From contig JAILKL010000104.1 of NCBI GenBank assembly GCA_024693775.1, forward strand, positions 1 to 39,887: a DNA stretch of 39,887 nt, written 5' to 3'. Position 1 is the first letter of the stretch; each line of letters starts with the position of its first letter. This DNA is from Pseudobutyrivibrio sp. Its GTDB lineage: Bacteria > Bacillota > Clostridia > Lachnospirales > Lachnospiraceae. A program made the position numbers and the translations under genes. The notes under the pieces were generated by a model. The model was not told where the DNA came from. It saw nothing but the letters and a program-made list of their open reading frames with translations, and made no database searches. Below are positions 34,109-39,887 of this stretch, piece after piece.

Positions 34109-35242
34109 ATGGCAGATATTATGTTACACACAAGCAACAACACTGGGGTTACTTGTGTATCAAATGCGTTTATTGATGATTTCATGAAAGACGCGAATGG
34201 AGAATTTGTTAAGATTTACCTTTATCTGTTGCGTTGTCTAAATAGAGATGATTACGATTTTTCAATCTCACAGTTGGCGGACTGCTTAGACCACACAGAA
34301 AAAGATGTAATGCGAGCATTCAACTATTGGGAGAAAGTGGGCTTGCTTCGTCTTGAGTATGATTCTACCGGCGAACTTTCTGGAATATATTTTGAAGATG
34401 TGCAAGGATATGACAGGCTTGCAAGTCCTGTCATTTCCACAGCCACATCAATGAATCATTTAGAGACTCATCAACTAAATACACGTCCGATAGAGACACC
34501 ACAGCCTTTGAGCATGAGCATGACAGCTCCAACAGCTGTCACTATCGAAAAGCCAAACTACAGTCCTGACGAGCTACAAGCTTTTCGTAACGATTCGGAG
34601 GTTGAAGACCTCCTTTTTGTTACTCAGCGATATATAGGAAAGCCTCTATCAACAAGTGACACTACTACTATCTTATTCTGGTATGACAGCCTACACATGA
34701 GCGTAGACCTTATTCAGTATTTGATAGAATACTGCTTGGACAACGATCACCGCAGCTTCCATTACATGGATACAGTTGCTAGAAACTGGGCTGATGATGG
34801 CATCACCACAGTAGAGCAGGCAAAGAATTCTAGCCGCTCACACAGCAACACTGTTTATTCTATTATGAAGGCTATGGGTATTTCCGGACGTGATCTTATT
34901 CCACAGGAAATGCAGTACGTTTACAAGTGGACCGATGTATTTGGTTTTGATTTAGAACTAATTTGCGAGGCATGTCGACGCACAATCCTTGCTACAAATA
35001 AGCCAAGCTTTAAATATGCAGATACCATATTAACAGGCTGGCACAACTCATCCGTTGCTTCAATGGATGACGTAAAACGTCTAGATGCACAGTTTCAGGC
35101 GGCCGCTGCAGCTAGACCACAGGCAAAACCACGTAACAACGCTTCAACTGTTACAAGAAAGCCTACAACCAACAAGTTTACAAACTTCCCTCAGAGAGAT
35201 TACGATTTCGACGAGCTGGAAAGAAAGCTACTTGGCCGCTAA
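34109..35242 (+). CDS. DnaD-domain replication protein with two DnaB_2 domains
   Basis: 377 residues. An N-terminal winged-helix part (FVKIYLYLLRCLNRDDYDFSI, ISQLADCLDHTEKDVMRAF) is followed by two DnaD/DnaB_2 domains. The first ends FHYMDTVARNWADDGI at about 226-241, the second FKYADTILTGWHNSSV at about 298-313; both carry the Y-x-x-x-I/V-x-x-x-W signature. Such proteins remodel DNA at the origin and help load the replicative helicase. The tail is Pro/Asn/Thr-rich and probably flexible. RBS GAGGAGAGG is strong. It is followed 14 bp later by the loader ATPase. Confidence 0.88.
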   Translation: MADIMLHTSNNTGVTCVSNAFIDDFMKDANGEFVKIYLYLLRCLNRDDYDFSISQLADCLDHTEKDVMRAFNYWEKVGLLRLEYDSTGELSGIYFEDVQGYDRLASPVISTATSMNHLETHQLNTRPIETPQPLSMSMTAPTAVTIEKPNYSPDELQAFRNDSEVEDLLFVTQRYIGKPLSTSDTTTILFWYDSLHMSVDLIQYLIEYCLDNDHRSFHYMDTVARNWADDGITTVEQAKNSSRSHSNTVYSIMKAMGISGRDLIPQEMQYVYKWTDVFGFDLELICEACRRTILATNKPSFKYADTILTGWHNSSVASMDDVKRLDAQFQAAAAARPQAKPRNNASTVTRKPTTNKFTNFPQRDYDFDELERKLLGR

Positions 35243-35256
35243 TAGGGGGATAATTT

Positions 35257-36246
35257 ATGGCACTTACAAACGAACAATATGATTCACTTATGCGCCTTTA
35301 CAACCACAAGCAGATGCGTAATAACCAGATTGTTGCATACCGTACCAAAGAGCTGTATTCAGCCATTCCTTCTTTGACCACACTAGATCAAGAGGTTACG
35401 GATATCTCCATTTCTTCTATTTCTGCTATGTTTGACGGCGCAGATATGTCACAGACTACTGCTTCTTCAAAGCAAAAGCTGGCAGAACTCAAGAAAAAAC
35501 GTGAGCACATGATAGTTGATGCTGGTTTTCCAGCTGATTATCTAGAGCCACCATACGATTGCCCTGACTGCAAAGATACAGGCTACATCAACGGAAAGCG
35601 TTGTCATTGCTTTAAGCAGGCAGCTATTAACATTGTCTACAAACAATCTAATATTTCCACCATCCTTTCTAAGGAGAATTTCGACGCGTACGACCTCACT
35701 TTGTTCAGTGATGATTATTATGAGAAGGAAAATGGCCTTTCAGCTCGCGCTACTGCACAAAAGGCGCTAGAAGATGCTAAAAACTTTGTGCAGAATTTTA
35801 AACAAGATGGTGGTAATCTCTTGTTGCTTGGACAGACAGGTTGTGGTAAAACTTTCTTGTCCAACTGCATTGCAAAGGCACTTTTGGATGAAGGCGTATC
35901 AGTTATCTATTTTACAGCCTTCGAACTTTTTGATATTTTTGAAAAGCAGGTATTCAAAAAGAATATCGATGTGGCTGATCTCCATGATCAGATTTTCGAT
36001 TGCGATTTATTGATTATCGACGACCTTGGCACGGAGTTGCCTAATTCATTCACTACATCTAGATTATTCCAGTGCTTAAATGAGCGTCTACTCAGAAATA
36101 AATCAACAATTATTTCCACAAACTACAATCTCGCCCTATTGCGAGACACATATTCAGAGCGAATTACTTCACGCATATTCTCATGTTACAAGATAATAGA
36201 GTTTCTTGGAGAGGATATTCGCATGAAGAAAATAATAAATAAATAA
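35257..36246 (+). CDS. Helicase loader ATPase (DnaI/DnaC family)
   Basis: 329 residues. An N-terminal helical region, a Cys cluster CPDC...CHC (Cys102, 105, 116, 118) that likely binds zinc, then an AAA+ core with Walker A GQTGCGKT at 192-199, Walker B LLIIDDLG and sensor STNYNL. This matches the DnaI-type loader that brings DnaB helicase to origins or restart sites, with the DnaD-domain protein encoded just upstream. RBS GGGGGA is present. Confidence 0.9.
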   Translation: MALTNEQYDSLMRLYNHKQMRNNQIVAYRTKELYSAIPSLTTLDQEVTDISISSISAMFDGADMSQTTASSKQKLAELKKKREHMIVDAGFPADYLEPPYDCPDCKDTGYINGKRCHCFKQAAINIVYKQSNISTILSKENFDAYDLTLFSDDYYEKENGLSARATAQKALEDAKNFVQNFKQDGGNLLLLGQTGCGKTFLSNCIAKALLDEGVSVIYFTAFELFDIFEKQVFKKNIDVADLHDQIFDCDLLIIDDLGTELPNSFTTSRLFQCLNERLLRNKSTIISTNYNLALLRDTYSERITSRIFSCYKIIEFLGEDIRMKKIINK

Positions 36247-36270
36247 TTTTATAAAAAATAGGAGCAAGAC

Positions 36271-37449
36271 ATGCCAAACAATGAAATCGTGTTGGAAAAC
36301 ACACCCCCTATGGCTGAGTTAGGACTTATTCCTCACAAGAGCTGTACAGCTATCACTGAGAAGGTTAATGAGTATCTCCTTAATTGGAGACAGGAACGCA
36401 AGAGCGATCAGTCAATCATTACTCTTGCCGGATATCGCAGCGATTCTTACATCGTAAATGCAGATTGTCCACGTTTTGGGTCAGGTGAAGGTAAAGGCGT
36501 TATCACACAGTCAGTTCGAGGTCTTGATTTATACATCCTTGTTGATGTTACAAATTACAGCCTCACATATACTGTATGTGGCCACGAGAATCACATGAGT
36601 CCTGATGACATCTATTGTGATCTCAAGCGTATCATTGCCGCAGCTATGGGCAAGGCAAAACGCATCACTGTAATTATTCCTTTCTTATACGAAGGACGTC
36701 AGCATCGTCGTAGCAGCCGTGAGTCACTTGACTGCGCTATGGCACTTCAGGAACTTGTAAACATGGGTGTAGACAACATCATTACATTTGATGCTCACGA
36801 TCCACGTGTACAGAATGCTATTCCACTTCACAGCTTTGAGACTGTATCTCCTACATACCAGTTCCTAAAGGGTATCTTTAAGAACTGCAAGGACTTAAAG
36901 CTCGACAACGACAACCTTATGATCATCTCTCCTGATGAGGGTGGTACAAAGAGAGCCGTATACATGGCATCTGTTCTTGGCGTAAACGTTGGTATGTTCT
37001 ACAAGCGTCGTGATTACAGCCGTATCGTAGACGGACGCAATCCAATCGTTGCTCATGAATTCCTTGGAAACGATGTAGCAGGCAAGGACGTAATCATCGT
37101 AGACGACATGATTTCATCTGGTGAATCAATGATCGACGTAGCTACAGAGCTCAAGAAGCGTAACGCAAAGCGTATCTTCGTTGTTGCAACATTCGGCCTC
37201 TTCACAAACGGAATGGCCAAATTCGACAAGGCTGTAGCAGACGGCATCATCTACAAGGTTGTAACAACAAACCTTACATACCTTACAGACGAAGTCCTCA
37301 ACAAGGACTACTTCATCAAGTGCGACATGTCAAAATACATCGCATACATCATCGATACACTCAACCACGATTGCTCAATCTCAGAGCTTCTCAACCCATA
37401 TGGTCGTATCGAAAAGCTTATCACCCGTTACAAGAACGGCGAATACTAA
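36271..37449 (+). CDS. prs: Ribose-phosphate pyrophosphokinase (long Lachnospiraceae-type form)
   Basis: 392 residues; most Prs enzymes are near 315. It makes PRPP for nucleotide, His and Trp synthesis. Key parts: the catalytic flexible-loop region IIPFLYEGRQHRRSSRESLD (about 135-154), ITFDAHDPRVQNA, and the PRPP-binding loop VIIVDDMISSGES at 274-286. Extra length lies mainly in the first 60 residues and the C-terminus. Codons here are clearly C-ending (AAC, GAC, TAC, ATC) compared with neighbours, as expected for high expression. RBS AGGAGC lies upstream. Confidence 0.95.
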   Translation: MPNNEIVLENTPPMAELGLIPHKSCTAITEKVNEYLLNWRQERKSDQSIITLAGYRSDSYIVNADCPRFGSGEGKGVITQSVRGLDLYILVDVTNYSLTYTVCGHENHMSPDDIYCDLKRIIAAAMGKAKRITVIIPFLYEGRQHRRSSRESLDCAMALQELVNMGVDNIITFDAHDPRVQNAIPLHSFETVSPTYQFLKGIFKNCKDLKLDNDNLMIISPDEGGTKRAVYMASVLGVNVGMFYKRRDYSRIVDGRNPIVAHEFLGNDVAGKDVIIVDDMISSGESMIDVATELKKRNAKRIFVVATFGLFTNGMAKFDKAVADGIIYKVVTTNLTYLTDEVLNKDYFIKCDMSKYIAYIIDTLNHDCSISELLNPYGRIEKLITRYKNGEY

Positions 37450-37454
37450 AAATC

Positions 37455-37481
37455 AAGCACCGCAACTGCGGTGCTTTTTTT
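37455..37481 (+). terminator. prs terminator
   Basis: AAGCACCGCA (37455-37464) pairs with TGCGGTGCTT (37467-37476) and seven Ts follow. Textbook Rho-independent terminator. It abuts the giant palindrome. Confidence 0.92.
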
Positions 37482-37490
37482 ATACCCTAA

Positions 37491-38091
37491 GCATGCATCT
37501 CCCGCCATTCTACTATCTATTTCACCTCCGTCCCACCCAAAGGGCCCACAGCGCCCGCCATAAAAACTCTCAAAGAATTAAGATTATCTAAGTGAGCAAT
37601 CGCGTATGTCTATTCACAGGTGTTCTTCTGACGGTTTTACAATTCTGGCAGGACAGTTCGTACAAAGCAGACACTCATAACAAATAGTAAATAAGGTACT
37701 ACAATCCATGTACCACACAGGTGCCTGATTTTAAGTGTAGCCTTAGTAGCACAGAAGAGGATTACATAGATAACAGACACGCTGAGCCATGGACGGCGAA
37801 GCGAGCTCAAGCTGAACATGGACGTGAATTTGAGCGTTGTCTGTTATCAAGTAATCCCCTTCGTTGTGCTCCTTAGGCGAAACGACCCATGAAGGCAAGC
37901 CTGTGTGTCGTACATGGTTGTAGAACCTTTTTAAGTAACTAAAAGTGTCTGCTTAGTACGGACAGTCCCTTCGAATAGTAAAACGCGCAGAAGTACACCT
38001 GCACATACTCGATTTTGCTCACTAAGATAATCCAAAATTCTCCTCGAATGTTTTTATGACGGGCGCTGTGGTCCTTGGATGGGACGGAGGT
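37491..38091 (-). repeat. Giant imperfect palindrome, copy 1 (candidate large structured RNA)
   Basis: The gene-free stretch after prs is one long inverted repeat centred near 37808. The left arm from 37524 (ACCTCCGTCCC) pairs with the right arm ending at 38091 (GGGACGGAGGT). Examples of matching blocks: 37552-37567 with 38048-38064, GCAGACACT (from 37666) with AGTGTCTGC (37944-37952), GATAACAGACA (37769-37779) with 37838-37848. Indels and mismatches are spread along the rod. At the tip are two hairpins: CGCT/AGCG with a 16-nt loop (37784-37799) and GCTCAA/TTGAGC with a 19-nt loop (37811-37829). Given as minus because its tip order matches copy 2 on the reverse strand. No convincing protein gene lies inside. 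Confidence 0.85.
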
Positions 38092-39406
38092 AAGTTTTAT
38101 GCTTTAACAAGGGCGGGGCGGGATTTGGGGTTAATTTGGGCGTAAAAAAATCAGAGGATATTTCACCTCTGATTGATTCAAAATATATAGCTCCTGCTTC
38201 CTCGTCCACCTGGTAAGATAAATCAAACAGCTTGCAAAAATCCTCTGCTGTCAAACTAAACAAAGGCCGGTTATCCGGGCTGTTGTACATAGTTAGCGGA
38301 ATCTTTTCCCCGTCACGCTTCACCACAACATCCAGTATTTTCTGCTTTCCAACCTCATCACTGTCACGGTATTTGCCGGTCATCACCCACGTATGGTCGC
38401 CAATGGTCCACCGCGACTCTAAATCCATCCTATCGCCTTGCTCCTGGGCTTTTGCATCCACAATTTCATAGGTACCACCTAAATGGTCCACGTACTCGGA
38501 AATCACCAAGGCCGGGCTCCCCCATGAACTCTTGACAAATCCGCAATCGCACACCATCATGTAGCTTTCTGCGTCATAATCGTAAAAAGAGTATGCATAA
38601 TCATCCGTAATCAATCCATAGTACACATATGGACTCTCGTTATTGTCATAGAGCATCTCCACGTCGTCCAGATAAATGTGCTCCAGCTTTGATGCATGAG
38701 CCGAGGATAATTCTTCATCCAAGCCTTCATTTGCAGATGCTTCCAATTCCCCGTCTTTGATACCCTGGGCCACCTCCTTACGAAGTGTCGAAGTTATTTT
38801 CTCCAGACTATCATTCGAACCATCAATGTCCGTTCCATAAAATACCTTATATTGCGCATTCTCTGTTCCTTCACCGGTAAAATAAAGGTGACAATATGGG
38901 TGGGACTGCATCAACTCCTCTGAGTTATACTGCAACTCTTCCCGATAACTTCTATTGGCCTCATAGATGCACTTCGCGGCTACATCGATGTCCTCAGTGG
39001 AACACACCTTGATATTTCCTTTTTCATCCTCCTGTACCGAAGCAAATACTTCCTTCATCTTCGGCAAATAGTACTCATGTACCTTTTCCCAGTAATTGTC
39101 ATCAATTTTCTTCTGATACCAAAGTGTCGCATCCGATGTTGGAATTCCAACGCCCATGCGATAGCTTCGCACCGTGAACTCCAAATCCCGCTCTTTGGAG
39201 GAAAAGGTGTAGTCCACCTCACGTGGGGACTCACTGATGTTCTCCGTTTTTATGATTTTCACACGCTCATCGCAGAGTTCTGCCACATAACGCTTCACTG
39301 CATATTTGGATGGCACTGAGCCGTCCGCCCGACATCCCACACACACCAAGGCACTTAGTAGCGCCAGCGTACATGCCATGCTCTTTTTCCAAAATCCCCT
39401 CATCAT
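38054..39406 (-). CDS. Unknown lipoprotein, C-terminus running into the giant palindrome
   Basis: 450 residues from the ATG at 39406 (or 39403), which has GGTGGG seven bases upstream; a GTG at 39418 is in frame but has no RBS. The signal peptide (MMRGFWKKSMACTLALLSAL) ends in VCVGC, a plausible though not classic lipobox. The mature part is acidic and Tyr-rich (YVYYGLITDDYAYSFYDYD) with no family I recognise. The last 30 or so residues (from FFTPKLTPNPAPPLLKHK) are encoded by the outer flank and right arm of palindrome copy 1, so the original C-terminus was probably replaced. It is the only gene between the two palindromes. Confidence 0.7.
   Translation of the reverse strand: MMRGFWKKSMACTLALLSALVCVGCRADGSVPSKYAVKRYVAELCDERVKIIKTENISESPREVDYTFSSKERDLEFTVRSYRMGVGIPTSDATLWYQKKIDDNYWEKVHEYYLPKMKEVFASVQEDEKGNIKVCSTEDIDVAAKCIYEANRSYREELQYNSEELMQSHPYCHLYFTGEGTENAQYKVFYGTDIDGSNDSLEKITSTLRKEVAQGIKDGELEASANEGLDEELSSAHASKLEHIYLDDVEMLYDNNESPYVYYGLITDDYAYSFYDYDAESYMMVCDCGFVKSSWGSPALVISEYVDHLGGTYEIVDAKAQEQGDRMDLESRWTIGDHTWVMTGKYRDSDEVGKQKILDVVVKRDGEKIPLTMYNSPDNRPLFSLTAEDFCKLFDLSYQVDEEAGAIYFESIRGEISSDFFTPKLTPNPAPPLLKHKTYLRPIQGPQRPS
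38118..38150 (+). repeat. 33-bp direct repeat, copy 1 (3' side of the lipoprotein gene)
   Basis: Matches 39467-39499 at 25 of 33 positions in the same orientation; the core is AATTTGGG followed two bases later by TAAAAAA. It lies in the last coding part of the lipoprotein gene next to the palindrome arm. Confidence 0.55.
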
Positions 39407-39441
39407 TCTTCTTCCCACCTATTTTCTATAAATACCACACA

Positions 39442-39450
39442 ATTGTAGCA
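39442..39450 (-). promoter_or_regulatory. Promoter of the lipoprotein gene
   Basis: On the minus strand TGCTACAAT is an extended -10 (39450-39442). It would give a leader of about 30 nt. The -35 region is weak. Confidence 0.45.
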
Positions 39451-39466
39451 TAAAATAACTCAGTAG

Positions 39467-39499
39467 GACGGATTTTGAGTAAATTTGGGTATAAAAAAG
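39467..39499 (+). repeat. 33-bp direct repeat, copy 2 (5' side of the lipoprotein gene)
   Basis: Partner of 38118-38150 (25/33 identical). Here it directly precedes palindrome copy 2 and lies upstream of the lipoprotein promoter. Confidence 0.55.
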
Positions 39500-39887
39500 C
39501 ATGCGTCTCCCGCCCTTCTACTATCTATTTCACCTCCGTCCCATCCAAGGGCCCACAGCGCCCGTCATAAAAACATTCGAGGAGAATTTTGGATTATCTT
39601 AGTGAGCAAAATCGAGTGTGTGCAGGTGTACTTCTGCGCGTTTTACTATTCGAAAGGACTGTACGTACTAAGCAGACACTCTTGGTTTTTCTCTAGAAGG
39701 CTCAACAAGATATATCCCACGCAGGCTCTCTCATTGGCCGTGCAGTCCAAGAAGCAAGACGAAGTAAATTACTTAGCCAACTGGCACCATGCCAGATTCA
39801 CGTCCATGTTCAGCTGGCATTTGCCTCGCCGTCCATGGCTCGGCATGCCAGTTGGCTATGTAATTCACTTCTGTGCTTCTAGAGCTT
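39499..39887 (+). repeat. Giant imperfect palindrome, copy 2, cut by the window end
   Basis: The first 44 nt (GCATGCGTCTCCCGCC...) match 37491-37534 at 42 positions. 39531-39690 matches the reverse complement of 37944-38090 nearly base for base (about five differences). Past GCAGACACT the sequence diverges, yet it ends in the same tip design: basal helix AGCCAACTGGCA (39775-39786) with 39846-39857, hairpin ATGCCAG/CTGGCAT around an 18-nt loop (39796-39813), and TGCC/GGCA around a 16-nt loop (39826-39841). Only about 30 nt of the returning arm is inside the window. No gene is seen here. Confidence 0.85.

Noticed and set aside
33945-34187. 80-residue open frame on plus between murC and the DnaD-domain gene
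   Set aside because: It runs through the terminator, the DnaA-like boxes and the promoter, overlaps the real DnaD start in another frame, and has no RBS.
37491-38091. Retron, group II intron or integron attC site
   Set aside because: No reverse transcriptase or integrase gene is in the window, I see no domain V-like element, and the rod is far longer than an attC site. Only the idea of conserved loops on variable stems is similar.
37491-39887. Simple MITE or IS remnant
   Set aside because: No transposase, no clear target duplication, and compensatory stem changes between copies are not expected of a passive insertion. Not fully excluded.

Overview
The window looks like chromosome from a low-GC, Gram-positive Lachnospiraceae-type anaerobe. 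A Butyrivibrio/Pseudobutyrivibrio relative is my best guess, but I cannot prove genus from sequence alone. Reasons: a glgC-glgD pair next to spoVG and pth, a DnaD-domain protein plus DnaI/DnaC-type helicase loader, lipoproteins, a SulP transporter, many chemoreceptors, and strong GGAGG-type ribosome binding sites. I saw no rRNA, tRNA, CRISPR array or transposase gene.

Layout. 1-8.9 kb is mostly minus strand: the start of an SPFH/band 7 protein, a methyltransferase, coaBC with an ECF transporter S component, a dihydrouridine synthase (plus strand), a membrane zinc peptidase and two chemoreceptors. 9.0-10.6 kb (plus) holds a DUF4422 glycosyltransferase and ybaK. 10.6-20.6 kb (minus) holds a small Lar-like zinc protein, murA, and the run mfd > PrsA-like foldase > two-subunit ABC exporter. 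20.6-28.8 kb (minus) is a compact type IV pilus-like locus: a BTAD regulator with a degenerate GGDEF-like tail, an unknown partner, a transglutaminase lipoprotein, a GspF/PilC platform, four small single-TM proteins, PilT and SulP. 28.9-32.2 kb (minus) is glgC > glgD > spoVG > pth. From 32.5 kb the direction flips: murC, a DnaD-domain protein, a DnaI/DnaC-like loader and prs on plus. The gap between murC and the DnaD gene holds a cluster of DnaA-box-like 9-mers.

37.5-39.9 kb is the unusual part. It has no housekeeping genes. It carries two copies, in opposite orientation, of a very large imperfect palindrome on either side of one lipoprotein gene. Each folds into a rod of about 570 nt tipped by two small hairpins. 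Between copies the two tip loops are identical (18 and 16 nt), while all three helices that hold them have different sequences that stay complementary. That is strong compensatory covariation and points to a large structured RNA, or a folded single-stranded DNA element, that I do not recognise. The second copy runs off the end of the window.
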